Shown here one piece after another: positions 23,846-33,343 of a stretch of 64,000 bases of DNA. The stretch is from Acorus gramineus (lineage: Eukaryota > Streptophyta > Magnoliopsida > Acorales > Acoraceae): assembly GCA_030737835.1 (NCBI GenBank), contig CM060850.1:23167774-23231773 (forward strand). The letters are read 5' to 3'. The notes beneath the pieces are model-generated. The model was not told where the DNA came from and made no database searches. It saw only the letters and a program-made list of their open reading frames with translations. The stretch's first letter is position 1. Each line of letters begins with the position of its first letter. Both the position numbers and the translations under genes were made by a program.

Positions 23846-24725
23846 ATAAAAAGGCGCGTTTATCCCCATCAATCATTTCCCTTAACCCACCAATCGAAAA
23901 AAAAAAAATGATGTTTTTTCTGTTTCCACCAATCCGGCTAGTTTGACCAGACTTGATCGCTACTTTAAGTTTCGGGCGATCGGATTTGGTCGTTATTTTA
24001 TGTTTTGGGTGACCTATCTTGTTCGTCATTTAAGGTTTTGAACGACCAAACTTGGTAAGACAGGGTTTGTGATAAAATTTATAATTTCTTTCTTGGAAAC
24101 TTAAACTCATGACGTGTATCCTCCTTGAATCTTTCATACCATTCCAAGTTTGAGTTGTAATATAGGGAGAATCAATCATTATTCTTAAATATAAAACATA
24201 GGAATAATTTTTTTACATAAATGAGGGACAAATTTTCAAAATCCAGATATAAAATGTGTTTGGATCAATTGGTAGCTAGGTTTTTTTTTTTAAACAAAGA
24301 ATCCGCTTAAGCACAAATTTAAATGAAGCTTAAAAATGATATATATTTATCTAATAAGATATTTTCTATAAAAAATTGAATTAATTAAAAGTATACCTAA
24401 CTTACATTTTTTTTTTTAGTTCCTTAGCTGTTGTTTGGATAAAAGAATAAACGTAGAATATGATGGATTAACCGAATAATTAATTTGTTTACAAAGAATA
24501 GGTAGATATAGTTCTGGATCCTGTTCGATCAATTTCGGTCGCCCAAAACTTGAAATGGCGATCAAGTTCGGTCGCCCAAAACCTGAAATGACGATCAAAT
24601 TCGATCGACCTGGATTGGTGGGAACAGCCAAACACTGATTTTTTTTTTTTTTTTTTGCTGGTGGGTTAAGAAAAATATTTGGTAAGGGATAGACACGCCC
24701 ATTATAAAAAACAGTTATTATGATG
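23846..24725. repeat. Inverted pair of ~200-bp repeats with internal GGGCGACCGAACTTGATCGCC-like units
   Basis: The arm at 23846-24050 (TATAAAAAGGCGCG, CTTAACCCACCA, CCACCAATCC, then repeated GATCG / TTTTGGGCGACC phrases) is found reverse-complemented at 24500-24715. Each arm contains about three tandem units of roughly 35 bp. A T-rich spacer of about 450 bp separates them. Both outer parts carry a TATAA-like box next to GGCG-GT-TATCCC, so they could be two opposed LTR-like promoters or long terminal repeats of a DNA element. No ORF of known family lies between. Confidence 0.65.
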
Positions 24726-26215
24726 GGTCTTTATACTGTCCCGATATGATCATGTAAATAAAGGAGAGAAGGTTTTATCTTATAAACGAAGAATTTTGTG
24801 TGTTTCCATTCTCTCTCTGTCTGTGGTTTACACTACTGCAGATTATTATTTATATTTCTTTATGACACATGATGCTGCTGATGTTGGCTTGTCTTAAGTG
24901 TTTTTAACAAAATTATGTTACTGGCAGATGGCGAAATGATTTTCAGAACCTCAATATTACCATTTGAGTTTTAGATGCTTTTTAATGTTCCACAGGTTAG
25001 TATTTTTTTTTTTTTTTCATTTTGTTAGCATGGAATGTCACCAAGTTTTATATTTCTTTCCATGAATTTCATGCCAAGATGAATTTTTATTGTATGTGAT
25101 TTGTCTGAGCATCACATTATGTGAGAAAATGAATATCAGAAAGATATCTGATAAATTTGATGTCATATAGTTTCTTTTGATTTCCTTTCATCTGTACTCT
25201 TTTTGTTGGCATTGGATATTTGGATATTGATTTAATTTTTTGAAGGAGTGGATCTTTGGTCATAATTTTTTCCCTTGTTTCCACATGACCAATCATGTAC
25301 AGTGTTATGCTTCTGAGAACTGGATATCCCTGCTTTTATAAGATAGAGAATTTTGATTGTAGTTGCCCATGCCGCATTAATGTTTTTAAACTATAATCAG
25401 ATGGATATGATTGATGAAATGCCATATATGTGAGTCTAAAAATGGTTCCCTTTTTTTATGTTTCTACAGCAGTTCAGATTGTTTGGGTGTGCGATCAGCA
25501 CCACCGCTATGGCCGAATCAACCCAGCAACATAGAAGCGGAAGCGTTGTTTCAACGTAGAAGTGTTCAATGCACCGCCAACGTCGACATATTACGCGGAC
25601 GCCTTTTCTTTTGTTTGGTTGGTTGGGAGCTCGCATCGGCCAGTGTCTACGAATGCGGACGCCCCGGCAACACTTAGCTAAACGAAGCCTTAGGTTAATT
25701 GAACTTGCTTCATTCGACTGACTTGATAAAACAAACTTTTTAGTTCCCTTCTATGAACCTGTTGTAGTGTTACTCGTCATAGAAATCTTTTGTAGGATAT
25801 ATAACAATATGTGGGTGTACTATAGGATTTTTTTCTTTTGTTTGGTTTTCTCTCTGTTTTTTTTTTTTTTTTAGCTTTTCTTATTGAAAAATGTAAAATC
25901 ATCTTTTAATGTTTGTTTCACTTATGGATAAATTGAAAGTAGATAATGGTTTATAACTTTTTAAATGACACTAACACCCATATTTTATTATTTGTGTTTG
26001 GCAAAATGTGTGTTAGATAAGTAATAAATATGACATGTTTAACTATGTGTGCTAGTATATATTAGGTATAATAATTTTCAATATGACATGGAAGACAATT
26101 GGGAATTTTGTGTCCCAATGTCAATTTTGGGTCTCGGGTAAGGAAGGGAGAGACCAAAAAATCAGATAAAGCTTCAAAGGAATTTTTTAATTTATTTCAA
26201 TTTATATTTTAAATT
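24726..26215. other. Intergenic region without recognised gene
   Basis: AT-rich sequence with a less AT-rich island at about 25480-25690 whose short ORFs match no family. The island ends CGAAGCCTTAGG, reminiscent of hAT MITE ends. Poly-T runs occur at about 25000 and 25860. Exon-like bits with CAG/GT signals occur near 24920-25000, but no domain can be read. Confidence 0.45.
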
Positions 26216-26564
26216 CAACCTGATTTTATCTACTAAGTTCCATTTTAAAATTTAATTTTTACGTCATTCTTATCTATTACTAAAATATAATTCAAATTTA
26301 AATTTAAAAGCAATATTTATCTGTGAAGATTATCTGTGATTGCAAAATCTCTATAACTAAAAATTTAAAATTTCACTGTTATTTGTTAAGATTGAGACAA
26401 AATTTAAACTAACCTTATCCCCTAATTTTGAGAAACAATTAAATATCTAGTTTTTATTTCCATGTATATACTCTTAAAATTCGGTTTCCATATATATCTT
26501 CTTAAAAATCAAAGATCACCGAATCTTTAAATATCAATAAGCTTCACAACCTTCTAACGATCAC

Positions 26565-27273
26565 GGGTTCGGAACCTCTGTTTCGAAATAACAGAGGTCC
26601 TCTGTTTCGACCAACAGGAAGGCGACATCTGGCGAGTTGTTCACGTGCTCTCACGTGACAGAAACCTCACGTTTTCACTCCGTCTGTTTCGAAATAACAG
26701 AGGGTCTCTCTCCTCCCTCAAAACAAACCAAACCTAACCCCTCTTTCGAAACCCCAGTTCAGACCGCCCCTCGTCGAAGCTTCAGACCGCCCCTCGTTCG
26801 ACCGCCATAACCACCGCCTTCCGAAGCCGTCGCCCCTCGCCACCACCGCCTTCCGACCGTCCGTCGTCGAAGCCCCAGTTCAGACCGCCCCTCTTTCGAA
26901 ACCCATAACCACCGCCTTCCGAAGCCGTCGCCCCTCGCCACCACCGCCTTCCGACCGCCCCTCGTCGAAGCCCATAACCACCGCCTTCCGAAGCCGTCGC
27001 CCCTCGCCACCACCGCCTTCCGACCGCCCCTCGTCGAAGCCCCAGTTCATCTTCCTCGGTGGGTTTTCGAGCTCTTCGATCTTCTTTATCAGCTCTTCGG
27101 TGGGTTTTATTGGGAGGTACATCTCTGCTTGGAGCCCCACTTGCATTTTTTTTTTTTTTCTGTTTTGGGTTTTCAATTATAAGTAATAAATTGAGATTGA
27201 ATGCCTACCCTTCACTTGAAAAAAGAAAAAGAAAAAAACTGTGATGCTGATGATGACATGAATTGAATGGGTC
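26565..27273 (+). repeat. Left terminal inverted repeat of the MULE
   Basis: It matches the reverse complement of the right end over its full 709 bp apart from scattered changes and one missing internal unit. It contains a GC-rich tandem array (about 26757-27050) with three copies of the core CCGCCTTCCGAAGCCGTCGC. It probably supplies the transposase promoter, since the gene begins about 230 bp downstream. Confidence 0.9.
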
Positions 27274-27501
27274 CTGAAGTTGGTATGATATATTTGTGTG
27301 TGTGTGTATTTGAAGATTATTTTTTGTGGAGTTATTTTAATTTGTTGTAGATGATATAGATTTTTTGTAATTTAGAGTGTCATATTTTTGTGGTTTTTAG
27401 ATCTAATCTGATATTTTTTTATGAGTTATTTAATTTCATGCCAATATATAATTATGTTTTTAATTATGTCTTTTTCTTAAAAGGTGATTGTTGATATCAA
27501 T

Positions 27502-29868
27502 ATGGAAGGTGACAATGAGTGTATTGATGAACGTAATGATAATGGTGTGCCTGAAGTTGGTATGGCATTCGATTCCGAAGAGAGTGCATATCAATTTTAC
27601 AACGCATATGCAAGATCAGTTGGATTTAGCATCCGAAGAAGTGGCGTATCGAAGTCTAATGGTATAGTGACAAAGCGAAAATTTTGTTGTTCTAAAGAAG
27701 GGATGAAAGGGGTTGATAAGCGAAAAGTCTTGCACCCGCAGCCAGATACAAGAACAGGATGTGAGGCACATATAGTTATCATTTATCAGTCTTCTGGTGC
27801 TTATTGTGTCACTAAATTTGAACAAAACCACAATCATGATCTTGTAACAACCCCTTTGCGTCACAATTTGAGGTCTCACAGAAAAATTGAAAATGCTCAA
27901 GCTGCTCAGGTTGATATTATAGATGGGTCAGGATTGGCACCAAAAACCGTTATGGATTTGATGAGTGGACAAGTTGGAGGCAGAAGGAATCTTGGTTTTG
28001 TCTTAAATGATGTGAAGTCTTACTTGCGCACTAAAAGAGAAAGTAGAATGGAAAATGGTATTGCGGGTGCTCTTTTTCAGTATTTCAACAACAAGCAACA
28101 GCAAGATCCATCATTCTTTTACTCAATGCAACTTGATGCCGATGAACAAATAACTAATGTGTTTTGGGCTGATTCTAGGTCTATTGTCGATTATGCACAT
28201 TATGGTGATGTAATTTGTTTCGACACGACCTATCGCACAAATAATCATGGGAGGCCATTTGCACCATTCGTTGGAGTGAATAATCATAGACAAACAATTA
28301 TTTTTGGGGGTGCATTGCTTTATGATGAGACAGCCGACTCATTTATTTGGTTATTTGAAACTTTTCTTCAAGCAATGTCAGGGAGACGTCCGAAGACTAT
28401 TCTAACAGATCAATCAGCGGCGATGGCCAAAGCTATTTTAGTTGTCCTACCAGATACTCATCATCGGCTATGTCTGTGGCACTTGACCCAAAATGCAACA
28501 AAACATCTTGGACATCTTTATTCTATCGAAGGCTTCAGAAGTTCCTTCTATGCTTGCATTTATGGGTACGAGACGGAGGATGATTTTCTATATGCTTGGG
28601 ATAACATGCTTGAGAAATACAATCTTCGAGATAATAAATGGCTTCAACAAACTTTTGTTGAGAAGGAGAAATGGGCTCTAGTGTATGGGAGAGACACATT
28701 CTGCGCGGATATGAAGAGTACACAACGTAGTGAAAGCTTCAATGCTCTTCTGAGACGCTACTTGAACTCAAAGCATGATCCATTGCGTTTCTTTCAGCAT
28801 TTTGATAGGGTTATGGATGATCGGCGTGAAAGTGAATTGAGTGCTGATTTCAAGATGATGAATACAGTATCGGTAATTCCATTTAATGCTTTGATGATGA
28901 CATGTGTTTCAAAGGTTTACACGCCCGAGATATTTGAGTTATTTCAAGCAGAGTATGAAAAATTTTTGAATTGTTCTATCTACATTCATCGGGAGGTGGG
29001 ACATATGATAGAGTACAAAGTTCGTAGAGATTGTGGCAGTGAAAGAACCATTTTTTATAATTCATCTAATGAGATGGTCACTTGTAGCTGTAAAAAATTT
29101 GAATTTATGGGTATCCAGTGCTGTCATGTTCTAAAAGTTCTTGATCACAGAAATATTAAGGAGCTTCCACAACAGTATATCTTGAAGAGGTGGACAAGAT
29201 ATGCAAAATCCGGTGTTGTGCATGATATGTGTTCTTCTTCAGTACAAGTTGATGCTATTTTTGATTTGGGAAGACGATTTCAACAATTAAGTCATGGTCT
29301 CATTCAAGTGGCATCCAAGGCATCTGAAACAGATCATTCCACAGAGCTACTTAAACGTCGCACAAAAGAGATAATGGAGGAGGTTGAGATAGATTTGCGG
29401 ACATCATCTCAAAATTTGCAAGATGACAATGAGCAACATGAGGTAGAAAGCAATCTGAACAATGAGATTGCTAAAGGCTTTAAAAGAAGAGGAAAGAAGA
29501 CTGTGGGAGGGAAGCCTCAAAAAAGATGGATCGGCGCGTTGGAGAAGGGATCACGAGGTCAAAGCTCTCAAACTCAACGTGTGTCCCAACATGCGTCCCA
29601 CATTGCGATTGAGAGCCCTCAAACATTTGCGCAAGGAATGAGAGCCCCCATAGTTGAGAACTACGATAGCAGTCAAGGAATGACTTCAATGACTCAATTG
29701 CTTCAGGTACATTTCATTTTTTTGTCGTGGATGGAATTTATATTTCATATATACTTCAACGATGTTAAATCAATTCTATCGCAGGCACAGGAATCCCTTT
29801 TTTATCCTACTCAAATGAGTGAAGCGTCAAATTTTTCTGAAGAATGGAGGAGGAGCACAGATTTTTGA
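27502..29868 (+). CDS. FAR1-type Mutator-like transposase (MURA family), apparently intact
   Basis: ATG at 27502; an acceptor-like tract (cttaaaag) just upstream suggests a leader intron. Unspliced it reads 788 aa. Residues about 23-130 are a FAR1 zinc-binding domain (CCSKEG, GCEAHI, NHNHDL). Residues about 235-330 are the MULE catalytic core: D241 (FDTTY), D303 (ILTDQ), CLWH (324-327); E411 in the TQRSESFN stretch is a candidate third catalytic residue. A SWIM zinc finger C528-x-C530...C540-x-H542 follows, then a basic, low-complexity tail. A 78-nt GT-AG intron (29707-29784) is in frame, so spliced (762 aa) and retained forms are both open. Expected role: excision and insertion of the flanking element by binding its TIRs in the nucleus. 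No stops or frameshifts; catalytic residues are present by eye. Confidence 0.9.
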   Translation: MEGDNECIDERNDNGVPEVGMAFDSEESAYQFYNAYARSVGFSIRRSGVSKSNGIVTKRKFCCSKEGMKGVDKRKVLHPQPDTRTGCEAHIVIIYQSSGAYCVTKFEQNHNHDLVTTPLRHNLRSHRKIENAQAAQVDIIDGSGLAPKTVMDLMSGQVGGRRNLGFVLNDVKSYLRTKRESRMENGIAGALFQYFNNKQQQDPSFFYSMQLDADEQITNVFWADSRSIVDYAHYGDVICFDTTYRTNNHGRPFAPFVGVNNHRQTIIFGGALLYDETADSFIWLFETFLQAMSGRRPKTILTDQSAAMAKAILVVLPDTHHRLCLWHLTQNATKHLGHLYSIEGFRSSFYACIYGYETEDDFLYAWDNMLEKYNLRDNKWLQQTFVEKEKWALVYGRDTFCADMKSTQRSESFNALLRRYLNSKHDPLRFFQHFDRVMDDRRESELSADFKMMNTVSVIPFNALMMTCVSKVYTPEIFELFQAEYEKFLNCSIYIHREVGHMIEYKVRRDCGSERTIFYNSSNEMVTCSCKKFEFMGIQCCHVLKVLDHRNIKELPQQYILKRWTRYAKSGVVHDMCSSSVQVDAIFDLGRRFQQLSHGLIQVASKASETDHSTELLKRRTKEIMEEVEIDLRTSSQNLQDDNEQHEVESNLNNEIAKGFKRRGKKTVGGKPQKRWIGALEKGSRGQSSQTQRVSQHASHIAIESPQTFAQGMRAPIVENYDSSQGMTSMTQLLQVHFIFLSWMEFIFHIYFNDVKSILSQAQESLFYPTQMSEASNFSEEWRRSTDF

Positions 29869-30871
29869 TTGTCATGTGTAATGTTAATTTTTAAAATTCA
29901 CTAGTATACTTGATTTCATTTAATGAGTTCATCACAAAAATTAACATAGATAAATTTATATTACAGGTACTAGATGGAGTTTGGAGTCTTACACAATTCA
30001 AGGTTGTCTGGACTGCTTTTGTCTCTTGGAGTTGCATCAATTTCCATATTCAGTGGAGTGGAGTTGTCCTCAAACATTATAGTGTGTGTGTTCTGCATTT
30101 TGCGATTGTATTATGTATTGTGGAATTCTGATATAATTATGTATTGTGGAATTCTGATTATATTATGTATTGTGGAATTCTGATTATATTATGTATTGTG
30201 GACTTTAAGAATTGTGGCATGTTTGGAGAAGATTTTAAAGTGTTTTGACTTTAGAGTGTCTACTTGTTCTAGAATTAGGACAGTATCTAGTAATGAAGCT
30301 CTTGCATCTACGTTGTAATTTCTAAAGAGGCTTTAGCCTGTACTTCTAATGAATGGAACATCTGATCCATGGTTCATTTCCACAAAAGAAGGGGGACTTT
30401 GGTTTGCTAAATTGCAAGGCCACCATGCACCCCTGGTGAAAATTGTATAAACTTATGTCTGGGCTTCATGTACATATTGCATTGGATTGTAATTCCAATT
30501 CTGCTACGATTCTTTGCATTGGATTGTTTTTTTAACCCCACCCCAGTTCATTTTGTCACTATTGTGATAACAGGAGGTTTTGGGAGTTACTTACTGGGTA
30601 TGAGCAGCAAGATTGCCAAGCAAGCAGATGAACAGAGTGTGCTCTTATATCCCATGTCTAGGATGCTAGTAATATGCAATTATGATTGAATGTAGTTCCT
30701 TCTGTGATAATTCCTGAATTATGTTAATGAAAATGTGGGGCCTTTTCCTTTGTGTTTTTTACTGGATAAGTTTAAACTGATGCTGTGTATGATAAAGTGG
30801 TTTCTTGACAATGGTCTAGTGAATTAAAATGTTACAGTGATGGTTCATGTCACCTGTATGGTTGTCTGCAG
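29869..30871 (+). other. MULE interior between transposase and PPME1 fragment
   Basis: Contains the transposase 3' untranslated part and a three-fold tandem of a TTATGTATTGTGGAATTCTGA-like unit (about 30105-30200). An unassigned piece at 30380-30760, less AT-rich, may be further captured DNA, but no coding family is legible. Confidence 0.5.
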
Positions 30872-31110
30872 CATGGGAGGTGCAGCGGCCATTCATGTGG
30901 CTGCAAAGAAAGTGATACCAAGTGTCGCTGGATTGATAGTTGTAGATGTTGTGGAGGTTTGTTTATTGCATATCATGCCTTAATTTTACAGTACTCTTAT
31001 TTAAGTTGCTGGAGAAAATGTTACTCATCTAAATTACCTGTGTGTAACTCCAGGGAACAGCAATGGCATCATTGATTCACATGCAAAAGATCCTCTCCAG
31101 CAAAAAATAT
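30872..31110 (+). pseudogene. Captured fragment of protein phosphatase methylesterase 1 (PPME1), two partial exons with intron
   Basis: After a gtctgcag acceptor, 30872-30956 encodes MGGAAAIHVAAKKVIPSVAG and then LIVVDVVE. A GT-AG intron spans 30957-31053, and the frame resumes with GTAMASLIHMQKILSSK before a stop. This is the nucleophile-elbow region of plant PPME1, the alpha/beta hydrolase that removes the C-terminal methyl ester from PP2A catalytic subunit; the serine of GHSMGG would straddle the upstream exon junction. Preceding and following exons are not found, so no enzyme can be made. Retention of the intron shows capture at the DNA level, as in Pack-MULEs. Orientation is the same as the transposase. 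Confidence 0.8.
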
Positions 31111-31513
31111 TAAAGACCCAAGTTTTATTTCAGATCAAGGAGGTTAAAGTTGATTACTTATGATCATTGAGTTGCTGTTTAAGGTACCCTTATTAATTTT
31201 TTTTTAAAATGTAATCTTTCCAGGAAACAGTATGAAGGAAAGACTTAGATGGGAACAGACATTAAATCACAAGCCTCATGTTTTTTTTTTATGCAATATC
31301 AAGATTTTCCATCATCATTCACCAACCAAATCATTCATTCATTCAAATACTTTGTGCATTGACCGTGTCAATACTAATGAAACATTCGTTCAAATACTAA
31401 TTCAAATACAAACTTTCATAACCATACACATTCCTTCAAACACCGATGTCCACAACCATAACCTATTGTCCCAAATCAAAATTACAACTCCAAGGCATCA
31501 AAACCAACCAAAA

Positions 31514-31930
31514 TTACATGTGATAAAAAATGAGGATGAGAATTGTGAGAATCAGGACCAACAAGAAAATAGTACAACCGAACATGGCAAGTATGATATG
31601 AGTGATAGGCAAAACAACTGATGTAGGTGGGCATTCATGTGGATGCTGAGCTTGTACTACCTCTCTTTGCAGTGGATCAGTTTGGGAATTCATGCATGTA
31701 GGTGCTGGGCTTGAACTACCTCTCTTTGAAGAGGTCAGCAATGGAGTGGAATGGTCAGTAGTGGAGTGGATGGCATGCTTGGTAACAAATTCATTGGCCT
31801 CTTCAAAATTTTGAAAGCCCTTGAATATTGGCTCTCGAAACTCATGTATTTGTGCTTTGCATTCAGGCCAATTCGTATACACGCCTGGGGTCCTGCCTAT
31901 TGCAACTGCGTAATACTTAAATTTTGCCAT
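31514..31930 (-). CDS. RNase H1-type hybrid-binding domain protein with C-terminal membrane helix, carried by the MULE
   Basis: 138 aa from the ATG at 31930-31928; an ATG nine codons upstream (31957) is possible, but a tattgtag acceptor lies between the two, so the inner start is preferred. Residues 4-50 (KYYAVAIGRTPGVYTNW, CKAQIHEF, IFKGFQNFEEANEF) match the N-terminal RNA/DNA-hybrid-binding domain of RNase H1, also the fold of the caulimovirus viroplasmin family. No RNase H catalytic domain follows. A polar Ser/Thr/Pro middle leads to a strongly hydrophobic helix at about 106-134 and a two- to three-residue tail, a tail-anchor layout. It runs opposite to the transposase, toward the captured fragment. 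Function unknown; nucleic-acid binding at a membrane is inferred. Confidence 0.7.
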   Translation of the reverse strand: MAKFKYYAVAIGRTPGVYTNWPECKAQIHEFREPIFKGFQNFEEANEFVTKHAIHSTTDHSTPLLTSSKRGSSSPAPTCMNSQTDPLQREVVQAQHPHECPPTSVVLPITHIILAMFGCTIFLLVLILTILILIFYHM

Positions 31931-32197
31931 AAACCTACAATAAAACATATCATTCATCTCATATCATTCCAAAAATTAGTACATGATTCAAACCAACTCA
32001 AATAATGAATCCAAATGAGCATACATAAAAAACCGTATGAACCAAACTATCAAAAATTACATACCCACTAAAGATTTCAGTGGAAAATGAGAACTAAAGG
32101 CAAACAGAAAAAAGAAAGCTACTACAAACAGCATTAGAATAAACCCAAGAAGCAAAAGAAAAGAAATTATACAAAGGACCACAAGAGAAGAGAATAA

Positions 32198-33005
32198 GAC
32201 CCATTCAATTCATGTCATCATCAGCATCACAATTTTTTTCTTTTTCTTTTTTCAAATGAAGGGTAAGCATTCAATCTCAATTTATTACTTAGAATTGAAA
32301 ACCCAAAACAGAAAAAAAAAAAAAAATGCAAGTGGGGCTCCAAGCAGAGATGTACCTCCCAATAAAACCCACCGAAGAGCTGATAAAGAAGATCGAAGAG
32401 CTCGAAAACCCACCGAGGAAGATGAACTGGGGCTTCGACGAGGGGCGGTCGGAAGGCGGTGGTGGCGAGGGGTGACGGCTTCGGAAGGCGGTGGTTATGG
32501 GTTTCGAAAGAGGGGCGGTCTGAACTGGGGCTTCGACGAGGGGCGGTCGGAAGGCGGTGGTGGCGAGGGGCGACGGCTTCGGAAGGCGGTGGTTATGGGC
32601 TTCGACGAGGGGCGGTCGGAAGGCGGTGGTGGCGAGGGGCGACGGCTTCGGAAGGCGGTGGTTATGGGTTTCGAAAGAGGGGCGGTCTGAACTGGGGCTT
32701 CGACGACGGACGGTCGGAAGGCGGTGGTGGCGAGGGGCGACGGCTTCGGAAGGCGGTGGTTATGGCGGTCGAACGAGGGGCGGTCTGAAGCTTCGACGAG
32801 GGGCGGTCTGAACTGGGGTTTCGAAAGAGGGGTTAGGTTTGGTTTGTTTTGAGGGAGGAGAGAGACCCTCTGTTATTTCGAAACAGACGGAGTGAAAACG
32901 TGAGGTTTCTGTCACGTGAGAGCACGTGAACAACTCGCCAGATGTCGCCTTCCTGTTGGTCGAAACAGAGAGCCTCTGTTATTTCGAAACAGAGGTTCCG
33001 AACCC
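32198..33005 (-). repeat. Right terminal inverted repeat of the MULE
   Basis: 808 bp, the reverse complement of the left TIR. Its GC-rich array (about 32425-32830) has four copies of the core unit against three on the left; one extra ~98-bp unit explains the ~99-bp length difference. The array yields glycine/arginine-rich ORFs on both strands that are compositional, not genes. It faces the minus-strand RNase H-like ORF and could drive it. Confidence 0.9.
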
Positions 33006-33343
33006 AACGATCACCCCAATCAGATTCAATCAACGATGTGTTGACCGTTGAGTCAATGAATTTCTTAATAGATATTAGATAGGACCATAGTCAACATTAC
33101 AACTGTCCGTAATAAATGCGGAGTCCGTTATAAAGAGTTTGGAGAGATTAATTGATTGAAGACAATTTATCGAAGATTACGATCACGATTTTGATTGGAG
33201 CCCAAGCAACCTAACAAACTTCACAACACCTTAAATACCCACCACTACACATAACCTTCACTCTTTCATCAACCCTCTCTATTTCTCTCACTTCGATTCG
33301 ATTCAATAAACCTCTTCAAAACCCTCAAACTCTCTGTCTTTCA

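Larger units (their letters stand above)
26565..33005 (+). mobile_element. Mutator-like element (autonomous-type MULE, 6.44 kb) with captured gene fragment
   Basis: The element is bounded by AACGATCAC at 26556-26564 and 33006-33014, a perfect 9-bp duplication. Termini are GGGTTCGGAACCTCTG and its exact complement. Terminal inverted repeats are long (26565-27273 and 32198-33005). In order the interior holds a FAR1-type transposase gene (+), a PPME1 gene fragment (+), and an RNase H1 hybrid-binding/TM ORF (-). Open transposase, near-identical TIRs and perfect duplication all point to recent movement. The uninterrupted site survives in copy A of the segmental duplication. Confidence 0.95.

Noticed and set aside
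26757-27176. Glycine/arginine/tryptophan-rich ORFs in the left TIR
   Set aside because: They arise from the tandem GC-rich array, occur in overlapping frames, and are mirrored in the right TIR.
32256-32811. Glycine/arginine-rich ORFs in the right TIR
   Set aside because: Same array as in the left TIR; unit number varies and frames overlap, so they are not genes.
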